From: Pseudomonas denitrificans (nom. rej.) | GTDB taxonomy: Bacteria > Pseudomonadota > Gammaproteobacteria > Pseudomonadales > Pseudomonadaceae | Assembly: GCF_008807415.1 (NCBI RefSeq) | Contig: NZ_CP043626.1 | Location: 2,914,001 to 2,978,000, forward strand | Length of the DNA: 64,000 nucleotides | Direction: 5' to 3' | Shown here: piece by piece, positions 36,423 to 45,611 of the stretch | Position numbering within the stretch: the first letter of the stretch is position 1 | Layout: each line of letters opens with the position of its first letter | Position numbers and translations under genes: made by a program | Notes under the pieces: generated by a model | The model's database searches: none | Seen by the model: only the letters and a program-made list of their open reading frames with translations | Told to the model about the DNA's origin: nothing

Positions 36423-36493
36423 GTAGGGCGCATGACGCCGCCGGCGTCATCCGCCAAGCCGGCGGATAAAGCGTTCCGCTTTATTCGCCCTAC
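36423..36493. repeat. GTAGGGCG palindromic repeat, inverted pair, copy 1
   Basis: Two units in opposite orientation: GTAGGGCGCATGACGCC..GGCGTCATCCGCC (36423-36455) and GGCGGATAAAGCG..GCTTTATTCGCCCTAC (36461-36493). Related pair at 41459-41547 with the units in the opposite order. Lies between atuC and atuD. Confidence 0.85.
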
Positions 36494-36524
36494 CTGACTT
36501 GAAAGATCCCACGGAGAACAAGAA

Positions 36525-37685
36525 ATGATCTTCACCCAGGAACACGAAGAACTCCGCCGCACCGTTCGCAACTTCGTCGAGCGCGAGATCAACCCCTACG
36601 TCGACGAGTGGGAAAAGGCCGGACGCTTCCCGATCCATGAAGTCTTCAAGAAGGCCGGCGACCTGGGCCTGCTGGGTATCTCCAAGCCGGAGAAATTCGG
36701 CGGCATGGGCCTGGACTACAGCTACTCGGTGGTCGCCGCCGAGGAGTTCGGCACCATCCATTGCGGCGGCGTGCCGATGGCCCTGGGCGTGCAGACCGAC
36801 ATGTGCACCCCGGCCCTGGCGCGCTTCGGCTCCGACGAGCTGCGCGAGGAGTTCCTGCGCCCGGCGATCGCCGGCGAGATGGTCGGCTGCATCGGCGTCT
36901 CGGAAGTCGGAGCCGGTTCCGATGTGGCAGGCCTGAAGACCACCGCGCGCAAGGATGGCGACGACTACGTCATCAACGGCAGCAAGATGTGGATCACCAA
37001 CTCGCCGTCGGCCGACTTCATCTGCCTGCTGGCCAACACCTCCGACGACAAGCCCCACGTCAACAAGTCGCTGATCATGGTGCCGATGAAGTCCAAGGGC
37101 ATCAGCGTCAGCCCGCACCTGGACAAGCTCGGCATGCGCAGCTCGGAGACCGCCCAGGTGTTCTTCGACGACGTGCGCGTCCCGCAGCGCAACCGCATCG
37201 GCGCCGAGGGCGCGGGCTTCATGATGCAGATGCTGCAGTTCCAGGAGGAACGCCTGTTCGGCGCCGCCAGCGGGATCAAGGGGCTGGAATACTGCGTCAA
37301 CGCCACCATCGAGTACTGCAAGGAGCGCAAGACCTTTGGCCAGTCGCTGATCGACAACCAGGTCATCCACTTCCGCATGGCCGAGCTGATGACCGAGATC
37401 GAGTGCCTGCGCGCCCTCACCTACCAGGCCACCGAGCAGTACATCCGCGGCAAGGACGTGACCCGCCTGGCCTCCATGGCCAAGCTCAAGGTCGGCCGCC
37501 TGGCCCGCGAAGTCACCGACGCCTGCCTGCAGTACTGGGGTGGCCAGGGCTTCATGTGGGAAAACCCGGTCTCGCGCGCCTACCGCGACACCCGCCTGGT
37601 TTCCATCGGCGGCGGCGCCGACGAAATCATGCTGGGCATCATCTGCAAGATGATGGGCACCCTGCCGGGCAAGAAGAAGGGCTGA
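36525..37685 (+). CDS. atuD: citronellyl-CoA dehydrogenase (acyl-CoA dehydrogenase family)
   Basis: 386 residues. FAD enzyme that oxidises citronellyl-CoA to cis-geranyl-CoA. Family motifs: CIGVSEVGAGSDVAGLKTTARKDGDDYVINGSKMWITN, EERLFGAASGIKGLEYCVNATIEYCKERKTFGQSL, QYWGGQGFMWENPVSRAYRDTRL. Electrons go to ETF. The next gene atuE follows after 4 bases. Name chosen from cluster position; other terpenoid or branched acyl-CoAs may also be substrates. Confidence 0.93.
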   Translation: MIFTQEHEELRRTVRNFVEREINPYVDEWEKAGRFPIHEVFKKAGDLGLLGISKPEKFGGMGLDYSYSVVAAEEFGTIHCGGVPMALGVQTDMCTPALARFGSDELREEFLRPAIAGEMVGCIGVSEVGAGSDVAGLKTTARKDGDDYVINGSKMWITNSPSADFICLLANTSDDKPHVNKSLIMVPMKSKGISVSPHLDKLGMRSSETAQVFFDDVRVPQRNRIGAEGAGFMMQMLQFQEERLFGAASGIKGLEYCVNATIEYCKERKTFGQSLIDNQVIHFRMAELMTEIECLRALTYQATEQYIRGKDVTRLASMAKLKVGRLAREVTDACLQYWGGQGFMWENPVSRAYRDTRLVSIGGGADEIMLGIICKMMGTLPGKKKG

Positions 37686-37689
37686 TGCC

Positions 37690-38484
37690 ATGACCCTGCC
37701 GAACTGCGAAACCCTGCTGCTGGAACGTGACGGCGGCGTGCTGCACGTCACCCTGAACCGCCCGGACAGCCGCAACGCCATGAGCCTGGCGATGGTCGGC
37801 GAACTGCGCGCGGTGCTCGCCGCCGTGCGCGACGACCGCGGCGTGCGCGCCATCGTCCTGCGCGGCGCCGGCGGGCACTTCTGCGCCGGTGGCGACATCA
37901 AGGACATGGCCGGCGCCCGAGCCGCCGGCCCGGACGCCTACGCCGCGCTGAACCGTGCTTTCGGTGGCCTGCTGGAAGAAGCACAGGCGCAACCCCAGGT
38001 GCTGGTCGCCGTGCTGGAAGGCGCGGTACTCGGCGGCGGCTTCGGCCTTGCCTGCGTTTCGGACATCGCCCTGGCGGCGATGGACGCGCAGTTCGGCCTG
38101 CCGGAAACCAGCCTCGGCATCCTGCCGGCGCAGATCGCGCCCTTCGTGGTGAAGCGCATCGGCCTGACCCAGGCGCGCCGCCTGGCGCTCACCGCCGCCC
38201 GTTTCGACGGCCGCGAGGCGCTGCGCCTGGGCCTGGTGCATGCCTGCGCGGACAGCGCCGAAAACCTCGGCGAACAGCTTGCCCAGACACTCGAGCAGAT
38301 CCGCCGCTGCGCCCCCGGTGCCAACGCCGCCACCAAAGCGCTGCTGCTCGCCACCGAGAGCGAAGCCCTCGGCCCGCTGCTGGACGACGCTGCCCGTCAG
38401 TTCGCCGCCGCAGTGACCGGCGCGGAAGGCGCCGAAGGCACCCTGGCCTTCGTGCAGAAACGCAAACCGAACTGGGCGCAGTAG
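37690..38484 (+). CDS. atuE: isohexenylglutaconyl-CoA hydratase (enoyl-CoA hydratase family)
   Basis: 264 residues. Crotonase fold: oxyanion hole GGHFCAGGDIKDMAG at about 60-74 and EGAVLGGGFGLACVSDI around 113-129. Catalytic-Glu region GLPETSLGILPAQIAPFVVKRIG. Adds water to isohexenylglutaconyl-CoA. Coupled closely to atuD (4-base gap) and atuF. Confidence 0.92.
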   Translation: MTLPNCETLLLERDGGVLHVTLNRPDSRNAMSLAMVGELRAVLAAVRDDRGVRAIVLRGAGGHFCAGGDIKDMAGARAAGPDAYAALNRAFGGLLEEAQAQPQVLVAVLEGAVLGGGFGLACVSDIALAAMDAQFGLPETSLGILPAQIAPFVVKRIGLTQARRLALTAARFDGREALRLGLVHACADSAENLGEQLAQTLEQIRRCAPGANAATKALLLATESEALGPLLDDAARQFAAAVTGAEGAEGTLAFVQKRKPNWAQ

Positions 38485-38500
38485 CCCCGAGGAAACCGTC

Positions 38501-40489
38501 ATGCCCAGTTTCGACAAGATCCTCATCGCCAACCGTGGCGAGATCGCCTGCCGGGTGATCCGCACCGCCCACGACCTGGGCTACCGCACCGTGGCCGTGT
38601 ACAGCGAGGCCGACGCCAATGCCCGCCATGTACAACTGGCCGACGAGGCGGTGTGCATCGGCCCGGCACCGGTGGGCCAGTCCTACCTGAAACCCGAGGC
38701 CATCCTCGATGCGGCGAAACGCACGGGAGCAGGCGCCGTCCACCCCGGCTACGGCTTCCTCTCGGAGAACGCCGACTTCGCCCGCGCCTGCGAGGCCGCC
38801 GGCATCGTCTTCATCGGCCCTGGCGTGGAAGCCATCCACCTGATGGGCAGCAAGCGCCTGTCGAAGATCGCCATGCTCGAAGCCGGCGTGCCCTGCATCC
38901 CCGGTTACGAAGGCGCGGAGCAGGACGACGCCACCCTCACCCGCGAAGCGCAGCGCATCGGCTACCCGCTGATGATCAAGGCCAGCGCCGGCGGTGGCGG
39001 GCGCGGCATGCGCCTGGTGACCCGCAGCGAAGACCTCGCCGAACAGTTGCGCACCGCACGCTCGGAAGCGCAGAACGCCTTCGGCAGTGGCGAGCTGATC
39101 CTGGAAAAAGCCGTGGTGCAGCCACGCCACGTGGAAATCCAGGTATTCGGCGACAGCCACGGCCATATCGTTTATCTGGGCGAGCGCGACTGCTCGGTGC
39201 AGCGCCGCCACCAGAAAGTCATCGAGGAAGCGCCCTGCCCCGTACTCAGCGAGGAACTGCGCGCGGCCATGGGCGAGGCCGCGGTAAAGGCCGCCGCTTC
39301 GGTGAACTATGTGGGCGCCGGCACCGTGGAGTTCCTGCTGGACGCCAGCGGCGCCTTCTACTTCCTGGAAATGAACACCCGCCTGCAGGTGGAGCACCCG
39401 GTCACCGAGCTGGTGACCGGCCAGGACCTGGTGGCCTGGCAGATCCGCGTCGCCGAAGGCCACCCGCTGCCGCTCACCCAGGAACAGATCCAGCTCAAGG
39501 GCCACGCCATCGAAGTGCGCCTGTACGCCGAGGACGCAGGTGGCGGCTTCCTCCCGCAGACCGGCCAGGTATTGCGCTGGACACCGCCGCAGCTGGACGG
39601 CATCCGCATCGACCACGGCCTGCGCGAGGGCCAGCCGGTGACGCCATTCTACGACCCGATGCTGGCCAAGGTCATCGCCTATGGCGCCACCCGCGACGAG
39701 GCGCGGCGCAAGCTGATACGCGCCGTCGAGGACTGCGTGCTGCTGGGCGTGACCGGCAACCAGCGCTTCCTCGCCAACCTGCTCAAGCACCCGGAATTCG
39801 CCGCCGGCAAGGCCACCACCGCGTTCATCGGTGAGCAGTTCGCCGGCGACCCGAGCCTGGCCCCGCGCCAGCCGCAGGCGCTGGAACTGGCCTGTGCCGC
39901 CGCCCTGCTCTACCAGGCCTCGGCCAGCGACCGCGCGCACCAGCCCGGCCTTTCCGGCTGGCGCAGCGCCGGCAGCGCACCGTGGCGCTTCTCGCTCAAG
40001 CATGGCGAGGAGAAATTCGTCGTCGAACTGCAAGTCCGCGAGCACGGCCCCCGGCCGACGCTGCTCGCGCGCATCGGTGACAGCGAGATCAACCTGCGCC
40101 TGCTCGGCGAAGAGAACGGCGACGCCGTCCTCGAAGCCGACGGCATCCGCCGCAGACTGCCCTTCCATCGCGAAGGCGCGCGCCTGTGGCTGTATGGCGC
40201 GGACGGCAACCTGGAACTGCAGGACGTCACCCATGAACCGGCCGGTGCTGCAGCAGGCGCGGGCTCCGGCACAGTGAAGGCGCCGATGGATGGCGCCATC
40301 GTCGACGTGCTGGTGGCCGAGGGCACGCGGGTCAGCAAGGGCCAGCTGCTGCTGGTGCTGGAAGCGATGAAGATGGAGCACCCGCTCAAGGCCGGCGTCG
40401 ACGGCGTGATCCGCCGCGTGCAGGTGAGCAAGGGCGAGCAGGTGAAATCCCGGCAGTTGCTGGTGGAGGTCGAGGCCGAGGAAGCCTGA
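38501..40489 (+). CDS. atuF: geranyl-CoA carboxylase, biotin carboxylase/carrier (alpha) subunit
   Basis: 662 residues. N-terminal biotin carboxylase domain (KILIANRGEIACRVIRTA; ATP-grasp loop KASAGGGGRGMR; ERDCSVQRRHQKVIEEAP; LEMNTRLQVEHPVTE). A BT-like linker follows, then a C-terminal biotinyl domain with EAMKMEH; the biotinylated residue is Lys624. Partner AtuC supplies carboxyltransferase. Same architecture as MccA; cluster context gives the geranyl-CoA assignment. Confidence 0.94.
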   Translation: MPSFDKILIANRGEIACRVIRTAHDLGYRTVAVYSEADANARHVQLADEAVCIGPAPVGQSYLKPEAILDAAKRTGAGAVHPGYGFLSENADFARACEAAGIVFIGPGVEAIHLMGSKRLSKIAMLEAGVPCIPGYEGAEQDDATLTREAQRIGYPLMIKASAGGGGRGMRLVTRSEDLAEQLRTARSEAQNAFGSGELILEKAVVQPRHVEIQVFGDSHGHIVYLGERDCSVQRRHQKVIEEAPCPVLSEELRAAMGEAAVKAAASVNYVGAGTVEFLLDASGAFYFLEMNTRLQVEHPVTELVTGQDLVAWQIRVAEGHPLPLTQEQIQLKGHAIEVRLYAEDAGGGFLPQTGQVLRWTPPQLDGIRIDHGLREGQPVTPFYDPMLAKVIAYGATRDEARRKLIRAVEDCVLLGVTGNQRFLANLLKHPEFAAGKATTAFIGEQFAGDPSLAPRQPQALELACAAALLYQASASDRAHQPGLSGWRSAGSAPWRFSLKHGEEKFVVELQVREHGPRPTLLARIGDSEINLRLLGEENGDAVLEADGIRRRLPFHREGARLWLYGADGNLELQDVTHEPAGAAAGAGSGTVKAPMDGAIVDVLVAEGTRVSKGQLLLVLEAMKMEHPLKAGVDGVIRRVQVSKGEQVKSRQLLVEVEAEEA

Positions 40490-40500
40490 TCCCGCACTCC

Positions 40501-40550
40501 CTGTAGGAGCACGCCATGCGCGCGATCGCGGACATGGCCCGCTCCTACAG
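40501..40550. repeat. palindromic intergenic repeat (CTGTAGGAGC / GCGATCGC family), copy 2
   Basis: Perfect terminal inverted repeat CTGTAGGAGC / GCTCCTACAG with a GCGATCGC centre and two CATG boxes. Same layout as 5269-5338. In the atuF-atuG gap. Confidence 0.85.
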
Positions 40551-40607
40551 AAATGACACCGAAACCATTCCGTCAGAACAAGACCACAAGAACACGGAGC
40601 TCCAACC

Positions 40608-41429
40608 ATGTCCCTGAAAGGCAAGACTCTCTTCATCACCGGCGCCAGCCGCGGCATCGGCCGCGAGATCGCGCTGCGCGCCGCCCGCGACGGCGCCAAC
40701 ATCGTCATCGCCGCCAAGAGCGCCGAGCCCCACCCGAAACTCGAAGGCACCATCTTCAGCGTCGCCGAGGAAGTCGAGGCTGCCGGCGGCAAGGCGCTGG
40801 CCCTGCAACTGGACGTGCGCGACGAGAACGCCGTGCGCGACACCATGGCCAAGGCCGCCGAGCACTTCGGCGGGATCGACGCGGTGGTCAATAACGCCGG
40901 CGCCATCAAGCTGGTCGGCGTGGAGCGCCTGGAGCCCAAGCGCTTCGACCTGATGTACCAGATCAACACCCGCGCCGTGATGGTCTGCAGCCAGGCCGCA
41001 CTGCCCTACCTGAAGCAGAGCAAGGGCCACATCCTCAGCCTGTCGCCGCCGATCAACCTGGCCGGCAAGTGGTTCGCCCAGCACGGCCCCTACACCGTCA
41101 CCAAGTACGGCATGAGCATGCTCACCCTGGGGATGCACGAGGAGTTCAAGAAGTACGGCATCAGCGCCAACGCCCTGTGGCCGAAGACCATGATCGCCAC
41201 CGCCGCCATCGAGTTCGAACTGGGCAGCCGCGACGCCTTCAAGCGCGCGCGCACACCGGCGATCATGGCCGACGCCGCCTATGCCATCCTCTCCAGCAGC
41301 GAACGCGCCATCAGCGGCCGCCTGCTGATCGACGAGGACATCCTCCGCGAACAGGGCCAGAACGACTTCGAGCAGTACCGCTTCGACCCGAACGGCGGCA
41401 GCCTGGTACCCGACCTGTTCCTCGACTGA
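40608..41429 (+). CDS. atuG: AtuG, short-chain dehydrogenase/reductase
   Basis: 273 residues. TGASRGIGRE at 11-20, NNAG at 95-98, and an intact catalytic YTVTK (Tyr162, Lys166) with Ser near 144-146. C-terminal region and length resemble the HSDL2/SDR-type proteins (WPKTMIATAAIEFE). Probably a dehydrogenase on a hydroxyacyl-CoA or terpenoid intermediate; the exact step in the Atu path is not proven. Confidence 0.9.
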   Translation: MSLKGKTLFITGASRGIGREIALRAARDGANIVIAAKSAEPHPKLEGTIFSVAEEVEAAGGKALALQLDVRDENAVRDTMAKAAEHFGGIDAVVNNAGAIKLVGVERLEPKRFDLMYQINTRAVMVCSQAALPYLKQSKGHILSLSPPINLAGKWFAQHGPYTVTKYGMSMLTLGMHEEFKKYGISANALWPKTMIATAAIEFELGSRDAFKRARTPAIMADAAYAILSSSERAISGRLLIDEDILREQGQNDFEQYRFDPNGGSLVPDLFLD

Positions 41430-41458
41430 CCGCTGCCACCCATCGCACCACGGCCAAC

Positions 41459-41547
41459 GGCGGATAACCGCGAGCGGTTATTCGCCCTAGGTCCCTTCCA
41501 GGCACCAGCTCCCCGTAGGGCGCATAACGCGGCACGCGTTATCCGCC
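41459..41547. repeat. GTAGGGCG palindromic repeat, inverted pair, copy 2
   Basis: Units GGCGGATAACCGC..GCGGTTATTCGCCCTA (41459-41490) and GTAGGGCGCATAACGC..GCGTTATCCGCC (41515-41547), facing outwards, the reverse order of copy 1 at 36423-36493. Confidence 0.85.
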
Positions 41548-41772
41548 GAAAGGCCGCCAATGCCCCGCCCCGCGGCATTTACCAATCGACACAATCCCGC
41601 CCTGGCCGCCCGGCCATCCGCTCCTAGACTGCGATGAATGCTCATCGGCCGGTTTGCCGATCTGACTTGCGCCAGGCGCATCAGGGCCATAGCCGAGCGT
41701 CAGGGAGCGACCTAGAGTCGCGCAGACCTGTCTGCACGCCACGGACAACAATGACAATAAGGGCACGCGTCA
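41548..41772 (+). other. leader region before atuH
   Basis: Part of the 343-base gap between atuG and atuH. Apart from the repeat pair at its left end I see no gene. Two short imperfect palindromes (CGGCCGGTTTGCCG near 41646 and CCGCCCGGCC) and no convincing -35/-10 pair. It may hold a separate atuH promoter. Confidence 0.4.
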
Positions 41773-43590
41773 ATGAGCCACGCCGATATCATCACCCCGA
41801 CCCGCTTCCTCGCCCACCTGCCGGCCACCCTCGGTCGCGTGCCACGCATGCTGCGCGGGCTGTACTACACCGGCATCCGCAACCGCGAGAAGAATCTCTC
41901 CCTGGGCTGGGCGCTGGAGCGCGCCGCGCGCCTCTACCCGGACAGCCCGGCGTTGATCGACGAACGGCGACGCCTGTCCTACGCGCTCTTCAACGGCTGG
42001 GCCAACCGCCTGGCACGGGCCTTCCAGGCCGAAGGCGTAGGCCACGCCAGCGTGGTTGCGGTGATGCTGGAGAACCGCGCCGAACTCATGGTGGTACTTG
42101 CCGCCCTGGCCAAGCTCGGCGCCATCGGCGCGCTGGTCAACACCACCCAGCGCGGCCAGGTGCTTAGCCACAGCCTCAACCTGGTCAAGCCCAGCCACTT
42201 CGTGGTCGGCGAGGAGCTGCGCGAGGCTTTCGAGGACGTCCGCCCGGCCCTGGAGAACAGCGGCGGGCGCTGCTACTGGATCGCCGACGGTGAAGACTCG
42301 GCACAGGCCCCGGCCGGCTGGCAGAGCCTGATGCGCCTGGCGCAGGAACAGGATTCGAACAACCTCGCCGAGACAGCGCGGGTACGTCTGAAAGACGCCT
42401 GCTTCTACATCTACACCTCCGGCACTACCGGCCTGCCGAAGGCCTCGATCATGAGCCACGGCAAGTGGATCAAGGCCTACGGCGGCTTCGGCCACTCAGG
42501 GCTCGGGCTGACCAACAGCGACGTGCTCTACCTGACCCTGCCCTGCTACCACAACAACGCCGTGACCGTCTGCTGGAGCGCCGTGCTCGCCGGTGGCGCG
42601 GCCATCGCCCTGCGCCGCAAGTTCTCCGCCAGCGCCTTCTGGAAAGACGTGCAGGCCTACCAGGCGACCTGCTTCGGCTACATCGGCGAGCTCTGCCGGT
42701 ACCTGCTCAACCAGCCGCAATGCGAAGAAGAGCGCGGCAACACCCTGACCTGCATGATCGGCAACGGCCTGCGTCCGTCGATCTGGAACGAGTTCAAGGA
42801 GCGCTTCGGCATCGAGCGCATCACCGAGTTCTACGCCTCCAGCGAAGGCAACATCGGCTTCACCAACGTTTTCAACTTCGACAATACGGTAGGTTTCTCG
42901 CCGGCAACCTACGCGATCGTGCGCTATGACCTGGAGAACGACCAGCCAGTGCGCGGCGCCAAGGGCTTCATGGAAAAGGTCGACAAGGGCGAAGCCGGCC
43001 TGCTGATCAGCGAGATCAGCGACAAGTGGCCATTCGACGGCTACACCGACCCGGCCAAGAGCGAGGCGGTGATCTACCGCAACGTGTTCAAGGAAGGCGA
43101 TACCTGGTTCAACACCGGCGACCTGATGCGCGACATCGGCTTCAAGCACACGCAGTTCGTCGACCGCCTGGGCGACACCTTCCGCTGGAAGGGCGAGAAC
43201 GTCTCCACCACCGAAGTGGAAAACGCCCTGGGCGCCTTCCCCGGCGTGGAGGATGCGGTGGTCTACGGCGTGGAGATTCCCGGCACCAACGGCCGCTGCG
43301 GCATGGCCGCGCTGCGCCTGGCCGACGGCGCCAGCCTGGACGCTGCGCAGCTGGCGGCGCACCTGGACCGTGAGTTGCCGGCTTATGCGGTGCCGTTGTT
43401 CCTGCGCCTGCTGGTCCAGGTAGAGACCACCGGGACCTTCAAGTACAAGAAGACCGACCTCAAGCGCAACGCCTACGACCCTTCAGCCGTGACCGAGGCG
43501 CTGTTCGTGCGACTGCCCGGCGAGGCGGACTACCGGGCGCTGGACGGGGAACTGTTCGAGGCGATTCGCGGCGGTGTGCATCGCTTCTGA
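41773..43590 (+). CDS. atuH: long-chain acyl-CoA synthetase, FATP-type
   Basis: 605 residues. Adenylate-forming enzyme: P-loop YTSGTTGLPKASIMSHGK, then FYASSEGNIGFTN, the GDLMRDIGFKHTQFVDRLGDTFRWKGENVSTTEVE region and Lys KYKKTDLK near the C-terminus. The N-terminal hydrophobic/amphipathic stretch and motif RGLYYTGIRNREKNLSLG fit very-long-chain (FATP) synthetases. Likely activates citronellic/geranic acid with CoA, by position at the end of the atu cluster. Confidence 0.92.
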   Translation: MSHADIITPTRFLAHLPATLGRVPRMLRGLYYTGIRNREKNLSLGWALERAARLYPDSPALIDERRRLSYALFNGWANRLARAFQAEGVGHASVVAVMLENRAELMVVLAALAKLGAIGALVNTTQRGQVLSHSLNLVKPSHFVVGEELREAFEDVRPALENSGGRCYWIADGEDSAQAPAGWQSLMRLAQEQDSNNLAETARVRLKDACFYIYTSGTTGLPKASIMSHGKWIKAYGGFGHSGLGLTNSDVLYLTLPCYHNNAVTVCWSAVLAGGAAIALRRKFSASAFWKDVQAYQATCFGYIGELCRYLLNQPQCEEERGNTLTCMIGNGLRPSIWNEFKERFGIERITEFYASSEGNIGFTNVFNFDNTVGFSPATYAIVRYDLENDQPVRGAKGFMEKVDKGEAGLLISEISDKWPFDGYTDPAKSEAVIYRNVFKEGDTWFNTGDLMRDIGFKHTQFVDRLGDTFRWKGENVSTTEVENALGAFPGVEDAVVYGVEIPGTNGRCGMAALRLADGASLDAAQLAAHLDRELPAYAVPLFLRLLVQVETTGTFKYKKTDLKRNAYDPSAVTEALFVRLPGEADYRALDGELFEAIRGGVHRF

Positions 43591-43614
43591 GCGAATCTTC
43601 GCAGGACCAAGAGG

Positions 43615-44175
43615 TCAGTTGCGGAACTGGAACTGCAGCTCGGCGCCGCGGATATCCGAGTGCCAGCTGTCGTCGTTGGTTTCGCGCTCATTCGGCTCGC
43701 GCGAGATCAACCGACCGCCCACCTGGAACGGGCTTTGCCCGGTCTTTTCACCGAACATCTGCGGCAGCAGCGGCTTGTCTTCCAGCTCGGCCAGCGGCTT
43801 GTCAGGGTCGAGCTGGTGGAGCATGTCCTTGGGCAGACGCAAGTCGAGCTTCACCGGCGGCAGCGGCTGCTTGACCACGGGATCGACCGCCTTCTTCACC
43901 TGTGCCGGGGTCTTCGACGGCGCCTTGGCCTCGGGCTTGATGGCCGCTTCGACCGCCGGCGCCTTGGGCGAGGCCACGGCCTTGGCCGCAGCGGGCTTGG
44001 CTTCCGATTCGCGCGGTTGCTCGGCGGCCGGCTCGGGCGCGGGCGCGCTGGCCGCTGGCGCCGGCACTGCAGCGGGCGCTGGAGCCGGAGCGGCAGCTTT
44101 GTCCTTGTGCTCATCACCACAGGCGGCGAGCAGCAGGGACAAACTGGCGACAATGAGAATTCGGGACTTCGTCAT
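43615..44175 (-). CDS. lipoprotein with Ala/Pro-rich linker
   Basis: 186 residues from ATG 44175. Lipobox LLAAC with Cys19 in a 19-residue signal. Residues about 28-100 are almost only A, P, K, E and V, a flexible linker through the periplasm. The C-terminal 80 residues (LDLRLPKDMLHQLDP, then FGEKTGQSPFQVGGRLI, GAELQFQFRN) look folded and end in an aromatic-F C-terminus typical of outer-membrane-associated proteins. No known domain recognised. It lies immediately downstream of sbrR on the same strand (126-base gap). Confidence 0.8.
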   Translation of the reverse strand: MTKSRILIVASLSLLLAACGDEHKDKAAAPAPAPAAVPAPAASAPAPEPAAEQPRESEAKPAAAKAVASPKAPAVEAAIKPEAKAPSKTPAQVKKAVDPVVKQPLPPVKLDLRLPKDMLHQLDPDKPLAELEDKPLLPQMFGEKTGQSPFQVGGRLISREPNERETNDDSWHSDIRGAELQFQFRN

Positions 44176-44301
44176 GGAGCGAACCGTCAGAAAAACCGCG
44201 CAATGCTGGCGCGAGATGCGAGGCAGAGCAAGAGCCTTGCCATGACAAACCATTACGGCGATCAGTCTGACAGGCGCGCACTGAACCCGGCCTGTCATTG
44301 A

Positions 44302-45021
44302 TCAAGGGTTGTCAGGCAAATCCCTCAGGGCCTGATCGATATCCAGCTCCGGGAAGCGCTGCCGCAAGCTCTCGCGCACCCGTTCAGCGTCCTCCTTCTG
44401 CCCCTTGTTCTGCAAGTCGCGCAGATGCAACAGGCTGGTGCGCGGCTCGTCGGCCTCCGCCGCCAACGCCTGCACCTTTCCCTGTGCCTGCCTGTCTGGC
44501 TGCTCCTGGGCATCAGAAAGCTCGCGAGTCTCTGCCTGAGCCTTGGCCTTCGCACTCTCCATGGCCATTTTCTTGCTCATCGGCGCAGGCTTGGCGAGCT
44601 CTTCCATAGAGACGCCGGCAGCCGCGCTATCCCTCTGCGGTGTGGCCATGCTTGGCTCCGCCGCATAGGGCGCGGCAGCCGGAGCCGCTGGCGGCGCCAT
44701 GGCCGGAGCCGGAGCCGGCGCGCGCATCATCGCCGGAGCCACTGGTGCATCGAAGCGATCCGGCGCCTCTTCGTAGGTGCGCAGGGTCAGGCTCAGGCCG
44801 ACGCCCAGCGTCGCCAGGCCCGCCACGGCGACACCCCAACGCTGCCGGCTGCCAGAACCCAGCAGCCAGTGGTGCAGGCGCTGGGCGAGGCCGGGCTTCT
44901 TCTCCTGCACGGCAGCACGGGCGGCGGCCAGGATGCGCGCGTCCAGCTGCGCCGACGGCTGCTCATCGCTGTGCCGGCGGTAGTGCTCGAGCATGTCCTG
45001 CTCGTGCGGATCGCGATTCAT
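44302..45021 (-). CDS. sbrR: anti-sigma factor SbrR
   Basis: 239 residues from ATG 45021, overlapping the sbrI stop by 4 bases (ATGA). The N-terminal cytoplasmic part (HEQDMLEHYRRHSDEQPSAQLDARILAAAR) is the sigma-binding zone. One TM helix about 62-80 (WGVAVAGLATLGVGLSLTL). A long Ala/Pro/Met-rich periplasmic stretch and a charged C-terminal helical end (LRDLQNKGQKEDAERV). No zinc HxxxCxxC motif. Named from the sbrI-sbrR order known in P. aeruginosa. Confidence 0.85.
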   Translation of the reverse strand: MNRDPHEQDMLEHYRRHSDEQPSAQLDARILAAARAAVQEKKPGLAQRLHHWLLGSGSRQRWGVAVAGLATLGVGLSLTLRTYEEAPDRFDAPVAPAMMRAPAPAPAMAPPAAPAAAPYAAEPSMATPQRDSAAAGVSMEELAKPAPMSKKMAMESAKAKAQAETRELSDAQEQPDRQAQGKVQALAAEADEPRTSLLHLRDLQNKGQKEDAERVRESLRQRFPELDIDQALRDLPDNP

Positions 45022-45611
45022 GGATTCACCTCCTCGGTCACCGACGGGTCGGACAACAACCGACGCAGTTTTTGCATGGCATAGCGAAGCCGGCTCTTCA
45101 CCGTTTCGGCCGGAGTCTTCGTCAGTTCGGCAATTTCGTTCAGCTCCAGGTCGCCGTGGGTGCGCAGCAGGAACACTTCGCGCTGCTCTTCCGGCAGTGA
45201 CTCCAGCGCGCCCTGCAGGCGCTGCTGGTCGCGACTCAGGCTCAGCTCGCGCTCTGGGTCGACGCTTTCGCCAACCAGGGCCTCGCCATGCAACTGCTCG
45301 TCGAAGCTCTCCTGACGGCTCTGGTGTCGGCCCAGTTTGCGCCAGTGGTCGATCAGGCGGTTGCGGCCGATCTGGTACAGCCAGGTCTTGAAGCTGGCCG
45401 CCCCCATCGGCTGGCTGTCGCTGCGGATCAGGCTCATCCAGGTTTCCTGGAACACTTCCTCGGCCTGGGCGTGGTCGCCACACAGGCCACAGAGGAAGCG
45501 GAACAGGCCAAGGCGATGGCGAGCATAGAGCTCAGCGAAGGCCTCGGCATCGCCTTGTCGGTAGCGTCGCAGCAATGCCGCGTCGCTTTCGTCCTTGGGG
45601 GATATCTTCAA
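45018..45611 (-). CDS. sbrI: ECF sigma factor SbrI
   Basis: About 197 residues. Sigma region 2 (LLRRYRQGDAEAFAELYARH, then FRFLCGLCGDHAQAEEVFQETWMSLI) and region 4 (LESLPEEQREVFLLRTHGDLELNEIAELTKTPAETVKSRLRYAMQKLR) are both complete. The TTG at 45611 is chosen because conserved sequence begins there; an in-frame GTG at 45737 gives 42 more Pro-rich residues unlike sigma factors. In P. aeruginosa SbrIR controls swarming and biofilm genes. Start uncertain. The 289 bases upstream to the MocR gene hold no gene. Confidence 0.82.
   Translation of the reverse strand: MKISPKDESDAALLRRYRQGDAEAFAELYARHRLGLFRFLCGLCGDHAQAEEVFQETWMSLIRSDSQPMGAASFKTWLYQIGRNRLIDHWRKLGRHQSRQESFDEQLHGEALVGESVDPERELSLSRDQQRLQGALESLPEEQREVFLLRTHGDLELNEIAELTKTPAETVKSRLRYAMQKLRRLLSDPSVTEEVNP

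Noticed and set aside
33838..36450. 870-residue minus-strand open frame over atuB and atuC
   Set aside because: Antisense to conserved SDR and carboxylase; low-complexity composition.
38189..40969. 926-residue minus-strand open frame over atuE-atuF
   Set aside because: Antisense to conserved enzyme genes; the longest shadow frame but no family match.
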